The position numbers and the translations under genes are program-made. Shown here piece after piece: positions 26,314-33,789 of a stretch of DNA of 64,000 nucleotides. The notes under the pieces are model-generated. The model saw nothing but the letters and a program-made list of their open reading frames with translations. It did not search any database and had not been told where the DNA came from. Origin of the DNA: Bacillus sp. AFS029637 (GTDB lineage: Bacteria > Bacillota > Bacilli > Bacillales > Bacillaceae_G); NCBI RefSeq assembly GCF_002584985.1, contig NZ_NUPZ01000011.1, positions 1-64,000 of the forward strand, read 5' to 3'. How positions within the stretch are numbered: position 1 is the stretch's first letter; every line of letters starts with the position of its first letter.

Positions 26314-26448
26314 TTAACCGTTATCTACAATCGGTTGTTTGCCAGTTTGGTCTTGCATTTGCTTCCCTTTATTGCCGCCAGCTTTTTTCGATTGTGTTCC
26401 AATATGATTCGGTGCAAAGTCTTTTGAATTCTTTTTCGGATTACCCAT
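26314..26448 (-). CDS. sspN: Small acid-soluble spore protein N
   Basis: 44-aa basic SASP. The N-terminus [19 protein letters not shown] followed by a Lys/Gly/Asn-rich middle and a QTGKQPI tail matches SspN of Bacillus. AGGAGG (26457-26462) precedes the ATG. It is cotranscribed with tlp downstream, and a sigma-G-type promoter overlaps the end of the preceding small gene. Found in the spore core; no essential role known. Confidence 0.93.
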
Positions 26449-26460
26449 TACTATCGCCTC

Positions 26461-26489
26461 CTTAACACTAGTATCGTACTAGTGTTAAG
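26461..26489. repeat. Perfect 13-bp inverted repeat at sspN promoter
   Basis: CTTAACACTAGTA / TACTAGTGTTAAG with 3-nt loop. It has no T-run, overlaps the -10 element and ends in the sspN ribosome binding site, so it is unlikely to be a simple terminator. Confidence 0.75.
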
Positions 26490-26498
26490 AATTATTCA
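26469..26498 (-). promoter_or_regulatory. Sigma-G-type promoter of sspN
   Basis: Minus-strand TGAATA (26493-26498), 17-nt spacer, GATACTA (26469-26475), against consensus TGAATA-N17/18-CATACTA. The -35 includes part of the upstream gene's stop codon. Confidence 0.6.
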
Positions 26499-26635
26499 GC
26501 TTGCTTAAAAAGTTTCATTTCATAACGTTTTTCAATACGTTCTTCAATGCGATCGATTGCATCGCGATCGCTTAATAATTGTTGTTTATTTTCATTTACA
26601 AGTTCTTCAAACGATTTACGGCGACTTCTTCTCAT
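26492..26635 (-). CDS. FbpB-family small basic protein
   Basis: 47-aa charged, helical peptide: MRRSRRKSFEELVNENKQQL at the start, then LLSDRDAIDRIEERIEKR. This matches the FbpB-type small basic proteins of Bacillus, whose B. subtilis founder is Fur-regulated and aids iron-sparing. Here I see no Fur box; instead the upstream region matches a sigma-G promoter and the next gene is sspN. It may therefore be a forespore protein. GGAGAGAGGGTG precedes the ATG. The last codons overlap the sspN promoter. Confidence 0.75.
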   Translation of the reverse strand: MRRSRRKSFEELVNENKQQLLSDRDAIDRIEERIEKRYEMKLFKQAE

Positions 26636-26670
26636 GCTGCTCACCCTCTCTCCTTCGCTTTCTTATTACA

Positions 26671-26701
26671 TAGTATGAGCAAAGGAAAAACTCTTTAATC
26701 A
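26671..26701 (-). promoter_or_regulatory. Sigma-G-type promoter of FbpB-like gene
   Basis: Minus-strand TGATTA (26696-26701), 18-nt spacer, perfect CATACTA (26671-26677). Leader of about 29 nt. Confidence 0.6.
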
Positions 26702-26865
26702 GATTTGCAAGAAAATTTTATGTTTTAATACTCCTAAAAAAACTCCATGTACAATAAATTGCAACACTCACAAAATCTGGACACATACCAAAACACCTAA
26801 ACCATCCGCTGCAATTCACTTAGTACTTTTGACATATTTTCAAAGTATATTTTTCATATACATTG

Positions 26866-27113
26866 TTAAAAAGATAAATTTAATCGATCCGTTACCATTT
26901 CGTCCATATCTTAATTCGAAAAATATTTTGACTTCCGAGCAAATGTCCCTCGATTACTATTGGCTCTAATTGTAATATCCTTTACCGTATGCAATCCATT
27001 CCTTTTTCATATATTAAGTTAGTTCGTGCATTACGTATTGCTTCGTTAATACGAGCTATACGTAAATTAGTGTATTCTTTTCCTAATTTTTACCTCATAA
27101 ATTTTTTAGACAT
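26866..27113 (-). pseudogene. Decayed TetR-family regulator (N-terminal remnant)
   Basis: On the minus strand, ATG at 27113 is followed by a stop after 7 codons. The same frame then reads RIARINEAIRNARTNLIYEK, the usual TetR first helix. A frameshift near 26985-26990 moves to another frame reading VKDITIRANSNRGTF, the HTH recognition helix, which then stops at 26911-26913. Further fragments trail off to about 26866. Together they are a recognisable TetR HTH broken by at least two lesions. It lies divergent from the hydrolase gene at 27242, which it may once have regulated. Sequence 26702-26865 is low-information AT-rich DNA, probably the eroded 3' part. Confidence 0.65.
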
Positions 27114-27124
27114 ATTTTTATAAA

Positions 27125-27168
27125 GTGTTCAAAATACAACAGATCGGCTATTTCTGTTTATTGAACAC
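27125..27168. promoter_or_regulatory. Inverted repeat at hydrolase promoter (possible former TetR operator)
   Basis: GTGTTCAA (27125-27132) and TTGAACAC (27161-27168), 28 nt apart. The right arm coincides with the -35 of the promoter. Confidence 0.4.
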
Positions 27169-27189
27169 ATGAAATATACAAACTATAAT
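27161..27189 (+). promoter_or_regulatory. Sigma-A promoter of PhlG-like gene
   Basis: TTGAAC (27161-27166), 17-nt spacer, TATAAT (27184-27189); leader of about 46 nt with AGGAGG before the ATG. Confidence 0.65.
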
Positions 27190-27241
27190 AACAAATATAA
27201 ATAACCAACACTATGTTGATTAAAAAATAGGAGGCACTAAA

Positions 27242-27739
27242 ATGAAAAACCAAGTATCAATAGTAGTTGAACATGAATTGAATAACGTAACACCAGAAAT
27301 GATTGACTGGTGGTGGGATAATATTGATAACTCTGAACGATATAAACTATGGCACCCAGAAGAACATGTTGATTTTAAATGGTTAGTTGATCCTAAAGTA
27401 CATGGGCATGTGGGAGCCATATCAGCTTCAATTGAATCTGCTGGGGATGGACTAGAATTTCCGCTAAGAATTAGATGGGAAGATCCTAAAGATTGTCCTA
27501 TAAATACACATTACAGCCACGTTTTAATGGGTTCATGTTTAGATGATAATGACAATGTAATTTCACAAGTAATACACCAATATGAAAAATCCGATAACGG
27601 TACAGTAATGACTTCTACATTCATTTTCCCGAAAGGATTACCACCATTTATTAATCTAAGTGGTTTATATAAACACAACGTAGAAGAAATGAGTGAGTTC
27701 AGTAATTTTTTACCAGAACTTTTCAAAGAAAATTTGTAA
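27242..27739 (+). CDS. DAPG hydrolase (PhlG)-like protein
   Basis: 165-aa cytosolic protein resembling the DAPG-hydrolase (PhlG) domain: EMIDWWWDNIDNSERYKLWHPEEHVDF near residues 20-48 (W-W pair followed by YKLWHP and EEH, shown here as separate landmarks), and a later RIRWEDP. PhlG proteins cleave C-C bonds of phloroglucinol-type compounds using a zinc site of His and Glu; the HPEEH segment could supply ligands. Shorter than PhlG of Pseudomonas (about 295 aa), so substrate is uncertain. AGGAGG precedes the ATG. Its apparent divergent TetR regulator is a pseudogene, so expression may be constitutive. Confidence 0.55.
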   Translation: MKNQVSIVVEHELNNVTPEMIDWWWDNIDNSERYKLWHPEEHVDFKWLVDPKVHGHVGAISASIESAGDGLEFPLRIRWEDPKDCPINTHYSHVLMGSCLDDNDNVISQVIHQYEKSDNGTVMTSTFIFPKGLPPFINLSGLYKHNVEEMSEFSNFLPELFKENL

Positions 27740-27788
27740 GATAAATAAACAAATTTTCTTTTAATAAGTGACTAACTAGAAAACAAAT

Positions 27789-27832
27789 TAGCCCCCATCA
27801 TTTTAGATATGACTAAAACGATGGGGGCTTTC
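27789..27832 (+). terminator. Terminator of PhlG-like gene
   Basis: AGCCCCCATC...TTTTAG / CTAAAACGATGGGGGCT, a long GC-rich stem followed by TTTC. Confidence 0.85.
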
Positions 27833-27901
27833 AATATCAAACCAATCACAATACTTCTTCTCAGTAATGTACTCTGCTCTTCAAAATAGCACACTGAGTT
27901 T

Positions 27902-28849
27902 TTATACCATAACGTTTAAATACTCTTTTAATTTCTCTTCTGCATTCACTTCACTTTCTTTATAATCACGCAGCGATTGCAGTACGAAATCATACTGTTC
28001 TAAAATATAACTTTCTAATTTCAGGACATCCTCTAAGCTATTAAGCATAATTCTCGTATTACCAACTTCACTTTTTAACGCCGGTTCACATGCTAAACTC
28101 GCACATATTTCTTTCACATCATCTTCTAATATCTCTGTTAATATGTATTTCTTTCGCCCTTTTACTTTTACTCTCATAACTGGATAAAAAGCTTTTATAT
28201 CTAAATAACTTCCTACATTCATGCAACGAACCCATTCGATATCACGTTTATTTCGTACAAGCATCTTTTTTACTGCTTCATATACTGCTGTTTCATCAAG
28301 TACTTCCGTATCCGATTTCCTGTTTGTTTCTTCTTCAATAGATGCACATTTTTGATAAACAGCTGCACACGTAATACAGTCATCAAATGCATTATGAGAA
28401 CTTAGACGAATTCCAAGCATTCGTTTTAACGTTTCAAGTTTATGATTAGGCGCATGCTTCATATATTTCTTCGCTAAGAATACCGTATCAATCACTTTAT
28501 TTTCAGGCTCAGGTAATCCAAGCATATTTACATTACTTTTCAAAAAGCGCATATCAAAAGAAGCGTTATGGGCCACAATAACATCTGTATGTAAAAATGC
28601 TAAAAATAAAGGTAACACTTCTTCAATCGTCGGTGCATCTGAAACACGATAATTTGTAATACCTGTTAAACTCGTTATTCGGTCCGGAATTGGACGCTCT
28701 GGATTCACATAAGAAACAAATTGATCTACTAATTCATGATTACGATATTTCACTGCTGCTACTTGAATAATTTTATCATTATAAGGGTTAAATCCTGTTG
28801 TTTCAAAGTCAATTACAACATAATCTAACGGTAAGGATACATTCCCCAC
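27902..28849 (-). CDS. DnaQ-like 3'-5' exonuclease
   Basis: 315-aa protein with an N-terminal DEDDh exonuclease domain (about 8-170) of the DNA polymerase III epsilon family. Exo I is VVIDFETTGFNP, Exo II IVAHNASFDMRFL, Exo III HNAFDDCITCA. The remaining 140 residues are not recognised and lack BRCT, UvrC or helicase domains. It probably degrades or trims DNA or RNA 3' ends; a role in replication proofreading is not implied, since PolC carries its own exonuclease. Monocistronic. Confidence 0.85.
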   Translation of the reverse strand: MGNVSLPLDYVVIDFETTGFNPYNDKIIQVAAVKYRNHELVDQFVSYVNPERPIPDRITSLTGITNYRVSDAPTIEEVLPLFLAFLHTDVIVAHNASFDMRFLKSNVNMLGLPEPENKVIDTVFLAKKYMKHAPNHKLETLKRMLGIRLSSHNAFDDCITCAAVYQKCASIEEETNRKSDTEVLDETAVYEAVKKMLVRNKRDIEWVRCMNVGSYLDIKAFYPVMRVKVKGRKKYILTEILEDDVKEICASLACEPALKSEVGNTRIMLNSLEDVLKLESYILEQYDFVLQSLRDYKESEVNAEEKLKEYLNVMV

Positions 28850-28916
28850 TCCATACCACTCCTTTATCTATTAACGGATATATTTCTTACATCATATCAT
28901 GAAGTTATCACCACTT

Positions 28917-28962
28917 AAAAAAGAAAAGGCAGAAATGGCTACTTTCCACTTCTACCTTTTCA
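28917..28962 (-). terminator. Terminator of thioredoxin-like gene
   Basis: AAAAGGCAGAAATGG / CCACTTCTACCTTTT imperfect stem with T-run on the minus strand. Confidence 0.75.
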
Positions 28963-28965
28963 CCG

Positions 28966-29541
28966 TTACTTTAATCTCGCAATTCGTTTTTCCATCTCTT
29001 TTTGCGTCATCGGTCCAATGAACTTATCTTGAATGACACCTTTCGTATCTATAAAATACGAAGTTGGAATCGTAATTACTTTATACGCTGTTGTCACATC
29101 AATGTTCTTGTCCAATAAAATAGGAAAAGTAATTCCTTTTTCCTTCGCAAAATTGCTTACCTTTTCTTCGCCCCCACCTTTTTCTGAAGGCGTATAGTTT
29201 ATTGCTAGAATTTCTACGTTTTCTTTATGTTCTTTATAGAAAGCCTCCATATCAGGCATTTCTTGCTGACAAGGCCCACACCACGTTGCCCAAAAGTTTA
29301 AAATCACTTTCTTTCCTTTTAAATCTGATAACTTTACATTCGTTCCATCTAACTTAGTCAATTCAAAATCTGGTGCAACCTTCCCTATTTCAATACCGTT
29401 CCTTGCAATCATCTCTTTCATAACAGCTTCACTTTTTTCTTGCTTTTCTTGTACCGCCTGCTCTTTTTTTCCAAACTGTTCATAAGCTGCATATCCAGCT
29501 AAACAAAGTAATACGACAATAATCGTAAGCTTCCGCCACAT
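28966..29541 (-). CDS. TlpA/ResA-family thiol-disulfide oxidoreductase
   Basis: Membrane-anchored extracytoplasmic thioredoxin, 191 aa. One N-terminal helix (about 5-22), a charged coiled linker (25-50), then a thioredoxin fold with the redox motif NFWATWCGPCQQEMPDM (WCGPC near residue 93) and the cis-proline region VITIPTSYFID. Family members reduce apocytochrome c (ResA) or act in spore-cortex formation (StoA). No cytochrome or res genes are adjacent, so the client is unknown. Confidence 0.9.
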   Translation of the reverse strand: MWRKLTIIVVLLCLAGYAAYEQFGKKEQAVQEKQEKSEAVMKEMIARNGIEIGKVAPDFELTKLDGTNVKLSDLKGKKVILNFWATWCGPCQQEMPDMEAFYKEHKENVEILAINYTPSEKGGGEEKVSNFAKEKGITFPILLDKNIDVTTAYKVITIPTSYFIDTKGVIQDKFIGPMTQKEMEKRIARLK

Positions 29542-29994
29542 TTTATATCACCCTAACGTATTTATCTTCTTTTAACATATTCATGAAAATACTATATACC
29601 TTATTTTAGCTTATACGGACGAGCTTGGAAATATTCACAGTCTAAAAAATCGGAATATTCTTATTTGAAGTGCAATTCCTTCCTTTTTATCCTTCTCGGC
29701 AAGAAGACTCCATCTGATTTGTGTTACGGGTGAAGCCCAACAATTCAGGTGGAGATGAATCGCCGTCAGCAGGTAGACGAAAAAATTTTGTTTCTTTTGT
29801 CTTACGATATAATCTGCCCTATATAAGGAGGGAATGGATTGTAAGACAACGAAATTGAATAATGATCATCATTCGGCTACTTGAGCCAAAAGAATTACGA
29901 TGAAGAACATGTTCGCATTTTGTTCCATTTCGTTCCCAATATTGATTTGTCAAAAATAATTTTAATGAATGCTCTAAGAAAGGTGGTGAAAACA

Positions 29995-31350
29995 ATGGCT
30001 AGAAAGAAAGCGGTAAAAGTATTACGTAAACAAAAGAAAAGAGAAACCATACAACAATTCACGCAGAAACAGAATATCGGACGATCTTGCCTCACAGCTA
30101 AAGAATTTCGTTTACTTAAGTGCATGTCACATAGTTCAAAAGCATTGCGAAATGTTGGATTGTACACCATTAAACAAAGTTATTTGAACGATAATAAAAT
30201 GGCTACTGTAAAGGAAGTAGATACTGCCATGCAAGCCGATATGAACTACTGGGGTATTCAATCAAACTCTGTTCAAGCGATTCGTAGAGCCCTATTTACA
30301 GAAGTGAAGAGCTTTTTTAAAGCGTTGGATCAGTGGAAGAAAAAACCTGAAACCTTCACAGGACGTCCTAAGTTTCCAAATTACTCTCGTTCCACTGACA
30401 AACGAATTATTGAAATCTATCAAGTTCCAAAAGTGGATGAGAACGGGTATTGGATCATTCCGATGAATGTGGCATTCAGAAAAAAATTTGGTTCTATTAG
30501 AATACGTATGCCTAAAAACTTAAGAAATAAAAAAATCTCCTACATTGAGATTGTACCGAAGCAAAAAGGTCGGTTCTTTGAAGTGCATTACACATATGAA
30601 ATGCACGTTTCTCAAATGAAGAAACAACCCACGACTACGAGTAACGCTTTAGGTTGCGATTTAGGTGTAGATAGATTAGTAAGTTGCGTGACCAATACAG
30701 GTGATGCCTTCTTAATCGATGGAAAAAAATCGAAATCCATAAATCGATACTTTAACAAAATGATATGTAACCTCCAGCAGAAAAATGTGGGAAATGGACT
30801 TTCAAAACGAATTGTAACGAACAAAATCGCTGCACTTTGGCATAAACGAGAACGACAAATAAACGGTTACATTGCACAAACGGTAGGCCTATTGTTCAAA
30901 AAAGTAAAAGAATTCGATATAGGTACGATTGTTGTAGGGTATAACGCTGGTTGGAAACAAAAATCTCATATGGGGAAAAAGAATAATCAAACATTTGTGC
31001 AAATCCCGTTCCATAAACTGATAGCAGCAATTGAGAATAAATGTGTAAAAGAAGGCATCCGATTTTTGAAACAAGAAGAAAGTTATACTTCAAAAGCTAG
31101 TTTTCTTGATAAAGATCCGGTTCCAGTTTGGTCTAAGGGTGATAGGACTCAGTATCGCTTTAGTGGCAAACGAATCACGCGTGGACTGTACCAAAGTAAA
31201 TCAGGGAAATGTATTCACGCTGATATTAACGGTGCATTGAATACATTGCAAAAATCAAGAGTTGTACAATTGGATGACAATCTCAAAGTGAAAACGCCGA
31301 TTCTATTAGAAGTGCAAAAACGTAAGGCTGTTGCTTCGCGCATAGCTTAG
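29995..31350 (+). CDS. tnpB: TnpB RNA-guided endonuclease (OrfB), zinc-ribbon lacking
   Basis: IS605-type TnpB, 451 aa. N-terminal HTH/WED-like region, then a split RuvC nuclease: Asp in NALGCDLGVDRLVS, Glu in LKQEESYTSKAS, Asp in HADINGALNTL, all intact. The usual CxxC...CxxC zinc ribbon between the last two is missing. That segment reads FLDKDPVPVWSKGDRTQ and has no Cys pairs, as in a known TnpB subgroup. The open frame begins at 29881, but AAGGTGGTG places the start at ATG 29995. Predicted to cut DNA guided by an RNA from the element's right end. No associated TnpA or anti-CRISPR-like gene. Confidence 0.88.
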   Translation: MARKKAVKVLRKQKKRETIQQFTQKQNIGRSCLTAKEFRLLKCMSHSSKALRNVGLYTIKQSYLNDNKMATVKEVDTAMQADMNYWGIQSNSVQAIRRALFTEVKSFFKALDQWKKKPETFTGRPKFPNYSRSTDKRIIEIYQVPKVDENGYWIIPMNVAFRKKFGSIRIRMPKNLRNKKISYIEIVPKQKGRFFEVHYTYEMHVSQMKKQPTTTSNALGCDLGVDRLVSCVTNTGDAFLIDGKKSKSINRYFNKMICNLQQKNVGNGLSKRIVTNKIAALWHKRERQINGYIAQTVGLLFKKVKEFDIGTIVVGYNAGWKQKSHMGKKNNQTFVQIPFHKLIAAIENKCVKEGIRFLKQEESYTSKASFLDKDPVPVWSKGDRTQYRFSGKRITRGLYQSKSGKCIHADINGALNTLQKSRVVQLDDNLKVKTPILLEVQKRKAVASRIA

Positions 31351-31640
31351 TGGGTGTGTCAACCATCCATGTGTACTCGACTTGTCGGGGCTTGTAGCAC
31401 ACGCCGGATTCATCTGAGTGGTGGCTTCTTCCACAAGGAAGAACTGCTCTTTTTCGAAAGGGTGGTGCAAGTGGGAAAACGATCGTTCGTTGCCAGTACC
31501 AACCAAAAACACACTTGGGGTGTTACCATAAGGTGGCATGAAGGCTAGAGCGTCAAACTGTCTAGCGATAGACCGAAAAGACCTAGTGTTCTAACTCAAG
31601 CCTCCACTGAAACGCTTCGTCTCAGTGGGGGGAATTGACC
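31351..31640 (+). ncRNA. Putative omega RNA (TnpB guide scaffold) at element right end
   Basis: 290 nt of non-coding, comparatively GC-rich DNA directly after tnpB, with several hairpins, ending in TCAAGC, a CCTCCACTG / CAGTGGGGG stem and GAATTGACC. In known TnpB systems the omega RNA comes from this position and its guide is the flanking DNA, here starting at about 31641. Transcription and processing are inferred. Confidence 0.5.
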
Positions 31641-31743
31641 ATATAATTAGAAAAAACAAATGAAGTGTTACTCATTTTCTTCTGGACCTATTCACCTTTT
31701 TACTTTCATAGTTATATAAACTTCAACAAAAGGGGGATTGTGT

Positions 31744-32001
31744 ATGAATTCATTCGAAAAAATAACATTATATATTCTTAGTTTTCTTTTATACCCCATC
31801 GGTATTATTACATGGATCATTTCACTCTTTAGTAAAGACCTTGAAAAAAAGAAAGTAGGACGTATTTGTCTTTACATCTCTCTAGTCTCATTTGTCCTTT
31901 TCTTAATCCTTGGAATTGCAACTTTCCTTATGACTGCTACTTTTAACGTAGATCTAAATCATTCAGAATCTATCGAATATCAAATAAATGACGTTGAATA
32001 A
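31744..32001 (+). CDS. Small membrane protein, unknown function
   Basis: 85 aa with two predicted transmembrane helices (about 8-30 and 43-65) joined by a short basic loop, LFSKDLEKKKVG, and a polar acidic tail. No family recognised. AGGGGG lies 7 nt before ATG 31744; the frame could open 2 codons earlier at TTG, without better support. Flanked by the TnpB element and a terminator, so probably a single-gene unit. Real gene status rests on ribosome binding site, terminator and membrane-protein composition. Confidence 0.6.
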   Translation: MNSFEKITLYILSFLLYPIGIITWIISLFSKDLEKKKVGRICLYISLVSFVLFLILGIATFLMTATFNVDLNHSESIEYQINDVE

Positions 32002-32030
32002 AGATAAGGGCACCGCTCTTATCTTTATTC
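31998..32030 (+). terminator. Terminator of small membrane protein gene
   Basis: AAAGATAAG / CTTATCTTT stem with 9-nt loop; A- and T-runs on both sides may also serve the convergent ABC exporter gene. Confidence 0.75.
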
Positions 32031-32039
32031 ACATCTCTT

Positions 32040-33674
32040 TCAAAATGAATGACTATTTATTAATTTTTCAGGACTTCCACATGCAACAATACTTCCTTCT
32101 CTCATTATGACAACACGATCCGCTAGTATCACTTTCTCTACATCATGTGTTGCAATAATTCTCGTTACATCTCTTCCTAGTCCTTCAATCATATTCCAAA
32201 CGTTTTCTTGATTACTCGGATCTAACCCCGCAGTCGGTTCATCTAAAATAATAAGATTCGGATTTGAACCAATTGCTCGTAATAATGCAAGGCGTTTTCT
32301 TTCTCCTCCCGAAAACTCTTCTCCACTTTTATGTAGTACAGTTTGAATCCCCTTAGGTAAATCTCTAATTATCGACTTCATATTTATAAGTTCAATATTT
32401 TTTTCTAACTCGTTTTCTAAATACTCATCCCCGAAATATATATTCTCTTTTACTGTCGTCCGAAAAAAACGAGGTTCCTGCCCTACTGTAGTCATTCGAG
32501 CCTCTTTACCGTAATAAACAACGCTACCGTTAGATGGTTTATACAAACCTGTCATTAATTTTAAAAGCGTTGTTTTTCCTGCACCACTTTCTCCTACAAT
32601 CATAATGAGTTCACCTGGATTAACTTGCAAATCAATGTTTTTTATCCTACATTTCTCTTCATCACTCTCCTGAAATGAAACATTTGTTACCGTCATCCCC
32701 ATCGCTCTTTCTCGATTACATTCTGCCACTCGTTTATCTAAAAAGGAAAAAACTCTACTTGCCGAAGCGACTGCCACTTGTGTCATCATTAATAAATCAC
32801 CCACGTAACGGACTGGGAAAAAGAGCATCTCTATTGTAGCTAACACTGCAACAAGTGAACCAACTTCCATTTCCCCTTTCATTATTTTTTGCGCTCCTAT
32901 AACGAGAACAACGATATATGCACCCGTTTCAATCATTGTTCCAATTACTCCAATGCAGTGTTGTATCATCGTCTTCTTTACTTCTGTTTCATAAGATTGT
33001 GCCGTTACTCCTTTAAATAAGCGAATGGCCCATTTTTCTTTTTGCAAACTACGTAAATCTTGTATACCTTTTACAAACTGTGACATCATCTCTACAACAC
33101 TTGATTGATTCTTTTGAGCAATGCTTGCAATATTTCTTACCTTTTCCCCCATGAACATCGGAACAATTGCACTTAAAAATAAAAACGGAGTTACCCACAA
33201 GATAAACTGTGTATCTATATGTTGCAGTGCTATAATTGCACCAATAAATTGTGCGATTGCATGTATATATTCTATTAATATAGATCCATATAATCTAATC
33301 CAATTCGGGATATCGGATACGACTAAAGTTTCTAACTCTCCCTGCTTGATTTTCTCACTCTCTTCAAATGGTAATAGAAAAAAATGACGCAATACATCTA
33401 TACGCTTCATTCGTAATATTCGCTGACTCGCTTTTGAACTTATATAATCAAATAAAAGATTGTTTATCCACATCATAAAGCGGCTACCAGCAAACAATGC
33501 AATATACAAATAGGCACCTTTAAACTCCCGTTGAATAAGGTTATCTACAATTAATCCCATGAAAATTGGGCGCGATAAGTTTAAAATAGCAGCTATAATC
33601 CCACTACATATGGCTGACACTACTAATATTTTCTCTTGTCGTAACGGTAACAATATTCTTTTATATTCTTTCAT
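32040..33674 (-). CDS. ABC exporter, fused permease-ATPase
   Basis: Half-transporter of the MsbA/LmrA type, 544 aa. N-terminal membrane domain with six helices (about residues 14-295), C-terminal nucleotide-binding domain (about 325-540). Walker A IVGESGAGKTTLLKL, signature EEFSGGERKRLALLRA, Walker B NLIILDEPTAGLDP and H-loop IIATHDVEK are intact. It works as a homo- or heterodimer; no partner gene is adjacent. Start at ATG 33674 has GGAGGG; the frame reaching 33776 runs through the aconitase terminators and is not coding. Substrate unknown. Confidence 0.9.
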   Translation of the reverse strand: MKEYKRILLPLRQEKILVVSAICSGIIAAILNLSRPIFMGLIVDNLIQREFKGAYLYIALFAGSRFMMWINNLLFDYISSKASQRILRMKRIDVLRHFFLLPFEESEKIKQGELETLVVSDIPNWIRLYGSILIEYIHAIAQFIGAIIALQHIDTQFILWVTPFLFLSAIVPMFMGEKVRNIASIAQKNQSSVVEMMSQFVKGIQDLRSLQKEKWAIRLFKGVTAQSYETEVKKTMIQHCIGVIGTMIETGAYIVVLVIGAQKIMKGEMEVGSLVAVLATIEMLFFPVRYVGDLLMMTQVAVASASRVFSFLDKRVAECNRERAMGMTVTNVSFQESDEEKCRIKNIDLQVNPGELIMIVGESGAGKTTLLKLMTGLYKPSNGSVVYYGKEARMTTVGQEPRFFRTTVKENIYFGDEYLENELEKNIELINMKSIIRDLPKGIQTVLHKSGEEFSGGERKRLALLRAIGSNPNLIILDEPTAGLDPSNQENVWNMIEGLGRDVTRIIATHDVEKVILADRVVIMREGSIVACGSPEKLINSHSF

Positions 33675-33704
33675 TCTATTCCCTCCATTTTTTAGTAAAA
33701 AGAA

Positions 33705-33742
33705 AGGGATGAAACCAATTGGTTTCATCCCTTTGCATAAAA
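33705..33742 (-). terminator. Second hairpin downstream of acnA
   Basis: AAAGGGATGAAACCAA / TTGGTTTCATCCCTTT, perfect 16-bp stem with T-run on the minus strand, ending about 30 nt before the ABC exporter start. Confidence 0.85.
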
Positions 33743-33744
33743 TA

Positions 33745-33778
33745 AGGAAGCTAACATATGTCAGCTTCCTTATCATTC
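33745..33778 (-). terminator. First terminator of acnA
   Basis: AAGGAAGCTAACATAT / ATGTCAGCTTCCTT stem just after the acnA stop, followed on the minus strand by ATTTTAT. Confidence 0.8.
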
Positions 33779-33789
33779 ATTTCAATTAT

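Larger units (their letters stand above)
29691..31640 (+). mobile_element. Solo-tnpB insertion element (IS605/IS1341-type)
   Basis: About 1.95 kb. Left end inferred at 29691, directly after TTTTTAT, where a CTTCT-cggc-AAGAAG hairpin starts; right end near 31637-31640 after a GC-rich hairpin (CCCACTG-type stem CTCCACTG / CTCAGTGGGG). No terminal inverted repeats and no target duplication, as expected for IS200/IS605 relatives. It contains tnpB but no tnpA (Y1 transposase), so it cannot move by itself. Boundaries are uncertain by several bases. Confidence 0.7.

Noticed and set aside
26461-26489. Perfect palindrome as terminator of the FbpB-like gene
   Set aside because: No T-run on either side and it contains the predicted sspN -10; more likely a regulatory dyad.
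26640-26720. Fur box for the FbpB-like gene
   Set aside because: No sequence near the GATAATGATAATCATTATC consensus was found; the region fits a sigma-G promoter instead.
29881-29994. N-terminal extension of TnpB
   Set aside because: No family resemblance in these 38 residues; the AAGGTGGTG ribosome binding site lies immediately before ATG 29995.
33675-33776. N-terminal extension of the ABC exporter
   Set aside because: These codons run through two terminator hairpins and precede a good ribosome binding site.
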